Shown: piece by piece, positions 1-6,213 of the stretch
Layout of the letters: the number at the start of each line of letters is the position of its first letter
Position numbering within the stretch: the stretch's first letter is position 1
Assembly (NCBI GenBank): GCA_011051475.1
Contig: DRLE01000079.1
Span: forward strand, 1 to 6,752
Length of the DNA stretch: 6,752 nucleotides
DNA from: Gammaproteobacteria bacterium
GTDB lineage: Bacteria > Pseudomonadota > Gammaproteobacteria > SZUA-229
Reading direction: 5' to 3'
Notes under the pieces: generated by a model
What the model saw: only the letters and a program-made list of their open reading frames with translations
Database searches by the model: none
Told to the model about the DNA's origin: nothing
Made by a program: the position numbers and the translations under genes

Positions 1-1
1 C

Positions 2-1348
2 AATGTGGTTGTTAGCGTCAAGCCGGTGTATTCAATCGTCACCGGCCTGATGAAGGATATTGCCAGCCCGGAACTGCTTATCGATGGCGGGCAGACACCG
101 TTTGATTTCAGTCTGCGGCCAGAACAGCAGGCGCGCATGAAAAAGGCCAGCCTGGTTATCTGGGTCGGTCCCGAACTGGAAAAGTCACTGCAGGAAACCA
201 TCAAGGCTTTGCCCGACAATGTCAGGGTGATCGAACTGCTGTCACAACCGGACCTGAAAATCCTGCCCGCACATGATCACCCGGACAGGCGCAATCCGTT
301 TTTCTGGATGGACGACAGGAATGTCATTATCATGCTGGACCTGCTCACTGCGGCCTTTATCGAGATGGATCCGGCGCGCTCGCATATCTATCAGCGTAAC
401 CGCCTGCGCCTGCTCAAGCCGTTGAAGCGCATAGACCGGGAATACGAGTACGGTTACCGTGGATTAAAGTCCGGTAACGGTGTGCAGTATTATGATGTAC
501 TGTATTACTTCGAACAGGCCTATGCCCTGACCGTGCTTGAACAGGTCGCCGATACCCCATGGGACAGGGTGTCTGCCGCCGCCCTGCTGCGCGTGCGCAG
601 TCGTATTACATCCGGTGAAGCCAGCTGTCTGTTCCTGGATCGCTCCATGCCGGCGGATAACCTGGATTTACTGACGGAAGGTACAGACATCAATATTGGC
701 AAACTGGATGTGCTCGGGCGGCAGTTCGAAGCCGACGAATCGCTGTATATAAGGTTGATGAATTTCAATACGGACGTGATCAAGCAGTGTCTGAATGCCG
801 ATATGAACGCTGCGGAAAAGGCGCGGCTGGCGGCCAGTATGGATACCATACCGGACGGTGACAGCCTGGGCGGACGTTTTATCCTGACCAACCAGTATGG
901 CCAGCTGGTAACGGAAGAAGACCTGAAGAAGCATTATTCACTGATCTATTTCGGCTACACCTCCTGTCCGGATGTCTGTCCGAATACACTGTCGGTGGTG
1001 ACACGGGCATTGAAGAAGCTGGGGGAAAAAGGGGAGAAGATCCAGCCCTACTTTATTACAGTAGACCCTGAGCGCGATACGGTGGCTGTTATGCGTGACT
1101 ATGTGAAATATTTTGATCCGCGCCTGGTCGGCCTGACCGGTTCACCCGAAATGATCGAACGGGTGGCGAAGCAGTTCAAGGTGCGCTTCGAAAAAGGCAA
1201 GGTCGATCCGGAGCATCCCGATCAGTACACCATGGACCATTCATCCGGCCTCTACCTGATGGCGCCGGATGGGCGCTTTATTACCAAGCTGGCCTACGGT
1301 ATTTCTGCCGACACGCTGGCGCAGAAGCTGATCGAGTATACGCGCTAG
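2..1348 (+). CDS. ZnuA-like periplasmic domain fused to Sco1/SenC copper chaperone (5'-partial)
   Basis: The reading frame is open to the left edge and the first residues (N-V-V-V-S-V-K-P) are the first strand of a mature ZnuA-type protein, so the true start and signal peptide lie outside the window; the GTG at 5 is not the real start. Numbering from that GTG, residues 2-263 follow the ZnuA/TroA cluster A-I fold: SVKP, TPFDFSLRP (32-39), LVIWVGPELE (50-59), NPFFW (97-101), YYDVLYYFE (162-170), KLDVLG (233-238), and Cys208/Cys262 matching the ZnuA disulfide. The three zinc histidines of ZnuA are replaced by Phe33, Phe99 and Tyr163. After a linker (about 264-288), residues 289-447 are a full Sco/SenC thioredoxin-like domain with Cys321-Pro-Asp-Val-Cys325 and distal His412, the copper ligands, at the usual family spacing. 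Sco proteins deliver copper or act as thiol reductases in maturation of copper-A sites; here that role is inferred. The stop codon lies in an inverted repeat shared with the convergent cytochrome gene. The domain calls are firm; the joint function is unknown. Confidence 0.87.
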   Translation, partial: NVVVSVKPVYSIVTGLMKDIASPELLIDGGQTPFDFSLRPEQQARMKKASLVIWVGPELEKSLQETIKALPDNVRVIELLSQPDLKILPAHDHPDRRNPFFWMDDRNVIIMLDLLTAAFIEMDPARSHIYQRNRLRLLKPLKRIDREYEYGYRGLKSGNGVQYYDVLYYFEQAYALTVLEQVADTPWDRVSAAALLRVRSRITSGEASCLFLDRSMPADNLDLLTEGTDINIGKLDVLGRQFEADESLYIRLMNFNTDVIKQCLNADMNAAEKARLAASMDTIPDGDSLGGRFILTNQYGQLVTEEDLKKHYSLIYFGYTSCPDVCPNTLSVVTRALKKLGEKGEKIQPYFITVDPERDTVAVMRDYVKYFDPRLVGLTGSPEMIERVAKQFKVRFEKGKVDPEHPDQYTMDHSSGLYLMAPDGRFITKLAYGISADTLAQKLIEYTR

Positions 1349-1399
1349 CCCCTGTATCGCATGAAGGCAGCGCGCTCTGTGTTCTTCTACAGGGGCTAG
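1345..1399. terminator. Perfect 12-bp inverted repeat spanning both convergent stop codons; possible bidirectional terminator
   Basis: The arm CTAGCCCCTGTA at 1345-1356 is exactly complementary to TACAGGGGCTAG at 1388-1399, with a 31-nt loop. The left arm contains the TAG stop of the Sco fusion gene (1346-1348), the right arm the TAG stop of the cytochrome gene (1396-1398, read on the minus strand). The loop holds a further possible pair, GAAG (1362-1365) with CTTC (1384-1387), directly inside the right arm, and an AGCGCGCT palindrome. There is no T run after either arm, so this is not a textbook Rho-independent terminator. A role as a shared 3'-end structure for two convergent mRNAs is inferred from position and symmetry. 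Confidence 0.45.
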
Positions 1400-2577
1400 T
1401 CGTCATCCAGTATGGAAAGGTAGGCCAGCATATTGTCGATTTCGGTATCGCTGAAGGATTTGAAAATCCCGGCATCGCGCGGGTCGTCGTGAAGCCTTTC
1501 GCCTTTGCGGAAGCGTTCGATCTGTCGTTTCAGGTAAAGACTGCGCTGGCCCATAAGCTGTGGAATCTGCCGGGCTTTATTGCCTTCAGCCTGCCTGCCG
1601 TGACAGCCGGCGCATTCCTTCTGGTAAAAGCGTTCGCCCATGCGGACATCACCCGGGTAACGCGCAATATTCACCACCTTGCCGCTTTGCTCAAGGCGCG
1701 CCAGAGCGTCAAATTTCTTGTTCTCGTCAATGGGGGGCAGTTTGGTCGGCAGTTTGATCTGTGACAGGTAGCGGGCAATCAGTACCACGTCCTCTTCAGG
1801 CAGTTCCCTTTCGGTGGCATAGGGCAGCATGGGGATATTCAGCCGTTCGCGTGACTTGAAGTGGCGCAGCTGTCGGGCGATATACTCGGCATCAAGCCCG
1901 GCCAGGCGCGGGTATTCACCATCGGCCGTGCCCTCGCCGGATTCACCATGGCAGCCGGCGCAGGTTTCGTTGATTTCCTCGGCATACTCGATATCCAGCG
2001 CTTCCTCGTCTTTGGCAAGTACTGTTTCCTCTGCGGGCAGACGGTGGGTAATGCCCTTGTGGCAGTCGATACAGGTGCCGCCGTCCTTGCTGGCATCCTC
2101 ATGTATGCGCGCGGCAAAGCGCGCCTGGTTTGCCAGGTCCATGACCGAGAACTGGTGGCAGTTTCTGCATTCGCGAGAGTCGGTGGCTTTCATCGAAGCC
2201 CAGACGCGCGAGGCCAGTTCCTTGCGTTTTTTGTCGAATTTCTCCGGTGTATCGATGGTGCCGATCATCCAGTGAAACAGTTCCTGGGATGCGCGGATCT
2301 TGCGGATAACCTTGGGGCCCCATTCCCTGGGAACGTGGCAGTCGGAGCAAACCGCCCTGACGCCGGAGCTGTTCTTGAAGTGAACGGAGTGTTTGTAATC
2401 CTGGTAAACGGTGTTCTTCATTTCATGGCATGAAATGCAGAAGGGCAGGGTGTTGGTCGCTTCCATAAAGGTGTTGAAGCCACCCCAGATAATGATGCCG
2501 AAAAAGAAGAAAAACACGGCTGCCAGCAAGGGCGCTCGGGTTATCAGGGATCGTGTTCTGGAAATCAGTTTTCGCAT
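1396..2577 (-). CDS. Six-heme membrane-anchored c-type cytochrome: NapC/NirT quinol dehydrogenase plus two class I cytochrome c domains
   Basis: A 393-aa protein with one N-terminal membrane anchor (about 15-33, Phe-rich) and no cleavage site, as in NapC/NrfH/NirT. The tetraheme domain holds CISCH (47-51), CSDCH (77-81), CRNCH (137-141) and CIDCH (169-173). The first is followed by Glu-Met (CISCHEM), the CxxCHxM pattern whose Met ligates heme 1 in NrfH. Two class I cytochrome c domains follow, with CAGCH at 206-210 and 322-326. The first has a good distal Met candidate, Met250 in NIPMLPYA; the second has no Met at the matching place, and His363 (RLHDDP) is the nearest alternative. NapC/NirT proteins oxidise membrane quinols and pass electrons to periplasmic reductases; here the fused dicytochrome would be the built-in acceptor, so the protein likely moves electrons from quinol to a periplasmic oxidase or reductase not in this window. 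The ATG at 2577 is chosen because it opens just before the anchor; only a weak AGG lies upstream. Family call is firm, electron acceptor unknown. Confidence 0.93.
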   Translation of the reverse strand: MRKLISRTRSLITRAPLLAAVFFFFFGIIIWGGFNTFMEATNTLPFCISCHEMKNTVYQDYKHSVHFKNSSGVRAVCSDCHVPREWGPKVIRKIRASQELFHWMIGTIDTPEKFDKKRKELASRVWASMKATDSRECRNCHQFSVMDLANQARFAARIHEDASKDGGTCIDCHKGITHRLPAEETVLAKDEEALDIEYAEEINETCAGCHGESGEGTADGEYPRLAGLDAEYIARQLRHFKSRERLNIPMLPYATERELPEEDVVLIARYLSQIKLPTKLPPIDENKKFDALARLEQSGKVVNIARYPGDVRMGERFYQKECAGCHGRQAEGNKARQIPQLMGQRSLYLKRQIERFRKGERLHDDPRDAGIFKSFSDTEIDNMLAYLSILDDD

Positions 2578-2592
2578 GGCTGCCTATTACAT

Positions 2593-2623
2593 AAAAGCCG
2601 GCAGCTTTTACCTGTGTGCCGGC
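2593..2623 (-). terminator. Small GC hairpin followed by TTTT; weak terminator or leader hairpin of the cytochrome gene
   Basis: On the minus strand the 7-bp arms GCCGGCA (2623-2617) and TGCCGGC (2603-2597) enclose a 13-nt loop and are followed at once by TTTTAT (2596-2591). This has the shape of an intrinsic terminator read in the direction of the SRPBCC gene, about 100 bases after its stop. It also lies 16-46 bases before the cytochrome start codon. If the cytochrome promoter lies upstream of it, it would be a leader hairpin or attenuator instead. The stem is short and the loop large, so strength is uncertain. Confidence 0.35.
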
Positions 2624-2639
2624 ATATTAACAATGGCTA

Positions 2640-2671
2640 ATTTTACTCTAATATGGCGTTATTATCATCAA
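2640..2671 (-). promoter_or_regulatory. Possible promoter / FNR-like half-conserved site ahead of the cytochrome gene
   Basis: The 146-bp spacer before the cytochrome gene is its only AT-rich stretch. On the minus strand it holds TTGATG (2671-2666) and TAAAAT (2645-2640), which could serve as -35 and -10 elements but with a 20-base spacer, longer than optimal. TTGAT-GATA-ATAAC (2671-2658) matches the FNR/Anr consensus TTGAT-N4-ATCAA at 8 of 10 positions, with only the left half intact. An oxygen-responsive regulator would fit a NapC/NirT-type cytochrome, but this is a weak match and an inference. Confidence 0.2.
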
Positions 2672-2723
2672 GGCCGGTAACGGATACTTGAGGTGCTGAA
2701 CCTGGTTGACTGGTCCCGGGGTG

Positions 2724-3167
2724 TTAATGATCGGGTTTGCCGCTCCCCGCTTCGATATCCTGTTTGATACGCGCCAGGCCGTGATCAAATGCCAGTGAGG
2801 GAAAGCCGAGGCGGCCGACGATTTGTGCGATATTATGCATCCAGCGACGCTGCAGGCTGTATTCGAAATCCAGTTCGATAACAGTGTATTCGCCTGACGG
2901 ACTCAGGCGCAGTTCACCCCTGGCATAGCCATCGGGATGCGTGGATTCCCAGACCAGCTTTTCGCCGGGTAGCGAGGTCGTAATCAGTGATTCAAAGCTG
3001 ACCCGGTGGTTCAGTGGCGCCCGGATTATCCAGCGTGAACGTTGCGCATCGATGACATCGATCTCTTCGATAATCGGGATAAACTGCCTGAAGTTTCGAA
3101 AGTTACTCCAGTAGCTGAATACCTGCCGGGGTGTTGCTCTGACCCTGATCTGTTTATGCAGCTTCAT
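2724..3167 (-). CDS. SRPBCC (START/cyclase-dehydrase-like) ligand-binding protein
   Basis: A 147-aa soluble protein with no signal peptide or membrane segment. It has the SRPBCC/cyclase-dehydrase pattern: first strand then A-T-P-R-Q-V-F-x-Y-W (11-20), helix with F-R-Q-F-I-P (26-31), strand pair around R-S-R-W-I-I (43-48), F-E-S-L-I-T-x-x-x-P-G-E-K-L-V-W-E-S (58-75), G-E-L-R-L-S-P (84-90), and a long C-terminal helix ending I-K-Q-D-I-E-A-G. This helix-grip fold binds hydrophobic ligands such as lipids, quinones or polyketides; it includes the COQ10-type proteins, but no ligand can be assigned here. It follows the APC permease gene by 19 bases and is the last gene of the five-gene operon. There is no clear Shine-Dalgarno before the ATG, so translation may depend on coupling to the upstream gene. 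Fold call is good, function unknown. Confidence 0.75.
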   Translation of the reverse strand: MKLHKQIRVRATPRQVFSYWSNFRNFRQFIPIIEEIDVIDAQRSRWIIRAPLNHRVSFESLITTSLPGEKLVWESTHPDGYARGELRLSPSGEYTVIELDFEYSLQRRWMHNIAQIVGRLGFPSLAFDHGLARIKQDIEAGSGKPDH

Positions 3168-3186
3168 GGTGACTTATGAAGAATAT

Positions 3187-4500
3187 TTACTGTTGCCGTT
3201 TGCAAATCAGCAATTCCGTCATAATGACCAGAAAATAGATAAGCGCAATCCAGATCAGGGTGTGTTTTGCGGTTTGCCAGAGATAAACCATCAGTGCCAG
3301 CCATGACAGCAGTGACAGCAGCATACCGATCAGCGGCAGGTGGCTGGCGCGTGACAGGCCCCGCTCGGCAATGCGATGGCGCAGGCGCCAGGCAGAAAGG
3401 TTGATCAGGGCGAAAATCAGCAGAAAGGTGGAGCTGGCAAACGAGGAGATAATGGTCAGATTGGCCAGGTTGATAAACACCAGTGTCGCCAGGGTAATCA
3501 CCACCAGGCTGACCCAGGGGATATTGTTCTGCTTGCGACGAAAGCCGAAGGCCTTTGGCAGCGCCTGGTTGGAAGCCATTACCATGCCCAGGCGGGCGGT
3601 GCCGAACATGGTGGCGTTGATGGCCGAGGCGGTGGAAAACAGTGCGGCCAGCCCGATCAGCAGAAATCCGGACTCGCCAAGAAAAGGTTTTGCCGCCATG
3701 GCCAGGGCGTATTCACCGTACTTTGTGATTTCGTCAGGCGTCAGGTTGCCCACGGCCACCAGCGATACCAGCACATATACCGCAATAGTCACGGCAATCG
3801 CCCAGACAATGGCGCGCTCAAGGTTTTTTTCCGGTGCTTCCATGTCGTTGATCGCGTTCGGGATCAGCTCGAAGCCTTCATAGGCGACGAAGATCAGCGC
3901 TGCGCCCATCACGATACCGCCAACGCCCTGGTTGATCACCGGCAGGACATGGTCGGCCTTGATGTAGAACAGGCCGATGCCGGCAAACAGGAAAAGAATA
4001 ATCATCTTGATGGTAACGATCAGCAACTCGCTGTTACCGCTGGCCTTGATGCCGTAAAGGTTGATGCCGAGAAAGCTCAACATCACGGCCGATTCCAGCA
4101 GGTGATGCATGGCAGCCGAGTTGCCATCGCTTGCCAGCATGGCGCTGCCGTAGACACCGAAGGTGTAGGCATACAGCGACATGGTGCCGACATAGCCGAC
4201 CAGTAGCAGCCAGCCGCCGATGGCGGCAATATTCTGGTTTTTAAAGGCATGTTCGAGAAAGGTAAAACTGCCGCCGCTGGACTGGAACACCAGGCCGAGG
4301 CGGGCATAGGACAGGCCGGTAAGCAGGGCGATAATGCCGCCAAGGGCAAAGGCAATCGGCGCCGCGTGGCCGGCCTGGGCAATGGCCAGGCCCAGTACGG
4401 AAAAAATACCGCCACCGACCATGCCGCCAATACCCATGGCGATAACTTCTTTCAGAGTGAGTTTTTCACCGTTGTTTGCCGTGTTTGCTGTTTGCGTCAT
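3187..4500 (-). CDS. APC-superfamily amino acid/polyamine-type permease
   Basis: A 437-aa inner-membrane protein with about 12 hydrophobic segments, the usual length for this family. The unwound TM1 motif G-I-G-G-M-V-G-G-G-I-F (23-33) binds the substrate backbone in APC carriers. The segment A-Y-E-G-F-E-L-I-P-N-A-I-N-D-M-E-A-P-E (206-224) followed by K-N-L-E-R-A-I is the characteristic TM6 and following loop. The C-terminus is basic (CKRQQ). APC carriers of this type usually import or exchange amino acids or related compounds with protons or counter-substrates; the substrate cannot be read from sequence. The ATG at 4500 is supported by GGAAAG at 4510-4505, four bases upstream. The gene lies 20 bases after the DUF47 stop and 19 bases before the SRPBCC start, so it is probably co-transcribed with the phosphate-transport pair. 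Family call is firm, substrate open. Confidence 0.88.
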   Translation of the reverse strand: MTQTANTANNGEKLTLKEVIAMGIGGMVGGGIFSVLGLAIAQAGHAAPIAFALGGIIALLTGLSYARLGLVFQSSGGSFTFLEHAFKNQNIAAIGGWLLLVGYVGTMSLYAYTFGVYGSAMLASDGNSAAMHHLLESAVMLSFLGINLYGIKASGNSELLIVTIKMIILFLFAGIGLFYIKADHVLPVINQGVGGIVMGAALIFVAYEGFELIPNAINDMEAPEKNLERAIVWAIAVTIAVYVLVSLVAVGNLTPDEITKYGEYALAMAAKPFLGESGFLLIGLAALFSTASAINATMFGTARLGMVMASNQALPKAFGFRRKQNNIPWVSLVVITLATLVFINLANLTIISSFASSTFLLIFALINLSAWRLRHRIAERGLSRASHLPLIGMLLSLLSWLALMVYLWQTAKHTLIWIALIYFLVIMTELLICKRQQ

Positions 4501-4520
4501 GATTCTTTCCGGGTGGTTCC

Positions 4521-5141
4521 TCAGACAATCTTGATGGTCATGTCTTCAAGCGTATTGGCGGTAATATGAATGCGTTTGGCGATTTCCTTCAATTGTGCCA
4601 GCATATCCTTGTGCCGGATAATGCGCTTGATATCATCCTGCTGAAGCAGCTCGGCGGTGGCATTGGCACACATTTCCACAACGGTGTCATACTGGTCGTG
4701 TACCTGATCGGTGGATTCGGCAATGGCCCTGAGATCCCTGTCGACCAGCCTTGACATACCTTCTTCCAGCGCCGTAGCCATGTCCAGCAATACCTTCAGT
4801 ATCTCGTTATACTCGCTGAGTGAATGGGTGTCATAGACCTCGGCTTCGAGCTGAAAGTGTTTGACCGCCAGGGTTATCCAGTCCAGCTGGGTAATCATGC
4901 GATAAATGGACTCCTTGTCATAAGGCGCAATAAACACGTCCAGCAACTGCGCCATGTTTTTTGTCTTTATCTTCCTGGCACGCATGGCGACGATGGAGAT
5001 GGCGCGCAGGGCTTCACGATCATCATTGACGCAGGCCTTGTACAGGTCGCTGACCAGCAGGCGGGCGATCTGCGCCTGCTTCAGCAACGCGTCATTCAAG
5101 TTGAAATCCGATGGCAGAATAAACTTGCTTATAAGTCCCAT
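4521..5141 (-). CDS. DUF47/PhoU-like accessory protein of the PiT phosphate transporter
   Basis: A 206-aa, all-helical cytoplasmic protein starting M-G-L-I-S-K-F-I-L-P, a typical DUF47 (TIGR00153-type) opening. The open frame extends upstream to 5252, but that part lies inside the PiT gene and is not DUF47-like, so ATG 5139-5141 is chosen. It sits 5 bases after the PiT stop with only a weak GAG as ribosome site, pointing to translational coupling. Landmarks are F-I-A-P-Y-D-K-E-S-I (70-79), matching the family's F-x-P-x-D-R-E-D-I element, and the helix K-E-I-A-K-R-I-H-I-T-A-N-T-L-E-D (185-200). DUF47 proteins are encoded beside PiT transporters and are thought to control them. The acidic E/D-x3-D metal motifs of PhoU are only partly kept: one D-x3-D at 145-149, none at the first-half position, where A-M-R-A-R-K (52-57) stands. 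Context makes the assignment more secure than sequence alone. Confidence 0.78.
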   Translation of the reverse strand: MGLISKFILPSDFNLNDALLKQAQIARLLVSDLYKACVNDDREALRAISIVAMRARKIKTKNMAQLLDVFIAPYDKESIYRMITQLDWITLAVKHFQLEAEVYDTHSLSEYNEILKVLLDMATALEEGMSRLVDRDLRAIAESTDQVHDQYDTVVEMCANATAELLQQDDIKRIIRHKDMLAQLKEIAKRIHITANTLEDMTIKIV

Positions 5142-5146
5142 AATGT

Positions 5147-6196
5147 TCAGCTCATAATCAGCAGGTAAAGGTAACAGTACAGTCCGCCCAGCACAATGGA
5201 CACCGGAATATTCAGCCACCAGCTGCTGATGATACCACCGGCGGTGCGCCATTTGACGTGGCCGGGTTTTTCCGCGGCGCCATTGCCGAGCAGGGTAGCG
5301 GTCACCACCTGCGTGGTTGAGGTTGGTGCGCCAATCATGGTGGCCAGGCTGTTGACCAGGGCGGAGCCCAGCTGGTTGGCCACCGAGTGGATAACGCGCA
5401 AGCGGTACAGTCCGAAGCCCAGGGTCCTGATAATATTCCAGCCGCCGAACATGGTGCCGACGGTAAGGGCGGTCGCGTTAAGCAGGATTGCCCAGTCGGG
5501 AATGGAAAAGGTTTGTGTCTCGCCACTGGCCAGCAGCATCATGCCGATAATGGCCATGCCCTTTTGCGCATCATTGGCGCCGTGAGAAAAGCCCAGCCAG
5601 GCAACGCTGAGGTATTGCGAGGCGACAAAGAAACCACTGATCCGGCGGGTAAAGCGGCTGAAGATGCGGATAAACACTTTCATAATAATAAAGCCGATGA
5701 CAAAGCCGAACAGCGGGGATACCAGCAGGCCGGCGAATACCTTCATCATGCCGGAAAGCTCGCCCTGCGCCAGCGCGAGAACACCCCAGTTGATATTGTC
5801 CACACCCACGGCATACAGGCCGGCACCAACCAGGCCGCCGGCAAGTGAGTTGGACGAGGATGACGGATAACCCAGCCACCAGGTAAAAAGGTTGTAGCTG
5901 ATGGCCGCAATCAGAGCGGCAATAACCACGCTTTCAGCCGTTTGCTGCGAGGCCGACTCGATATTGACAAAGGTACCGATGGTATCGGCTACCGCAAGGC
6001 CGACCACAAAGGGGGCAACAAAGGTAGCGGCGCTGACCAGGGCAATGGCCACCGGCGGCGTCATTGCCCGCGATGCGATGGCTGTTGCCACCATATCGGC
6101 GGTATCATGAAAGCCGTTGGTGAAGTTAAATGCAGTTACCGCAACGATAACCGCGGCCAGCTCGATAAAAACCGGGTCGGTGAAAAAGGTAAACAC
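5147..6196 (-). CDS. PiT-family inorganic phosphate transporter
   Basis: A 349-aa polytopic inner-membrane carrier with the two inverted PiT signatures: N-F-T-N-G-F-H-D-T-A-D (24-34) near the start and F-S-H-G-A-N-D-A-Q-K-G-M (203-214) in the second half, plus the G-Y-P-S-S-S-S-N-S (109-117) and G-A-P-T-S-T-T-Q (289-296) repeats. PiT proteins move phosphate, often as a metal-phosphate complex, driven by protons or sodium. It is shorter than E. coli PitA (about 500 aa), lacking the long central loop, as in many compact bacterial and archaeal PiT proteins. The first motif reads HDTAD where many PiT proteins have Asn in the last place. The start codon is GTG (6194-6196); it is 15 bases after the HdeD-like stop and no other start fits before the first transmembrane helix. 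It is followed at 5 bases by its DUF47 partner. Confidence 0.92.
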   Translation of the reverse strand: MFTFFTDPVFIELAAVIVAVTAFNFTNGFHDTADMVATAIASRAMTPPVAIALVSAATFVAPFVVGLAVADTIGTFVNIESASQQTAESVVIAALIAAISYNLFTWWLGYPSSSSNSLAGGLVGAGLYAVGVDNINWGVLALAQGELSGMMKVFAGLLVSPLFGFVIGFIIMKVFIRIFSRFTRRISGFFVASQYLSVAWLGFSHGANDAQKGMAIIGMMLLASGETQTFSIPDWAILLNATALTVGTMFGGWNIIRTLGFGLYRLRVIHSVANQLGSALVNSLATMIGAPTSTTQVVTATLLGNGAAEKPGHVKWRTAGGIISSWWLNIPVSIVLGGLYCYLYLLIMS

Positions 6197-6209
6197 GCAG
6201 GCCGCTTTG

Positions 6210-6213
6210 TCCT
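6210..6213 (-). promoter_or_regulatory. Distant ribosome-binding site candidate for the PiT gene, overlapping the upstream stop
   Basis: AGGA at 6213-6210 (minus strand) is the only Shine-Dalgarno-like sequence before the GTG start of the PiT gene. It lies 13 bases from the GTG, longer than the usual 5-9, and overlaps the TAG stop of the HdeD-like gene (TAGGA). Ribosomes finishing the upstream gene would stop on it, so translational coupling is likely. The weak site and GTG start suggest modest expression of the transporter. Confidence 0.35.

Noticed and set aside
5..7. GTG as the start codon of the Sco fusion gene.
   Set aside because: The frame is open to the window edge and the sequence begins at the first strand of the mature ZnuA-like domain, without the signal peptide a periplasmic protein needs.
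1861..2433. Open plus-strand frame opposite the cytochrome gene.
   Set aside because: It is the antisense shadow of a gene with six intact heme motifs; no domain, start signal or context supports it.
2419..2437. Near-perfect palindrome with 8-bp arms CATTTCAT / ATGAAATG and a 3-base centre.
   Set aside because: It lies inside the codons for the first heme motif (CISCHEM) of the cytochrome; the codons for these fixed residues explain the symmetry, and its position inside a gene argues against an operator.
2681..2723. Possible terminator directly after the SRPBCC stop.
   Set aside because: Only a short CCCGGG palindrome and minor repeats are present, with no stem of useful length and no T run.
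3376..4206. Long plus-strand open frame opposite the APC permease gene.
   Set aside because: It is rich in Gln, His, Gly and Asp with no recognisable domain, as expected for the antisense of a hydrophobic membrane protein gene; the minus-strand permease has full family motifs.
5142..5252. Upstream extension of the DUF47 gene to an earlier start.
   Set aside because: This part lies wholly within the PiT coding region, does not resemble DUF47, and an ATG with the family's usual opening exists at 5139-5141.
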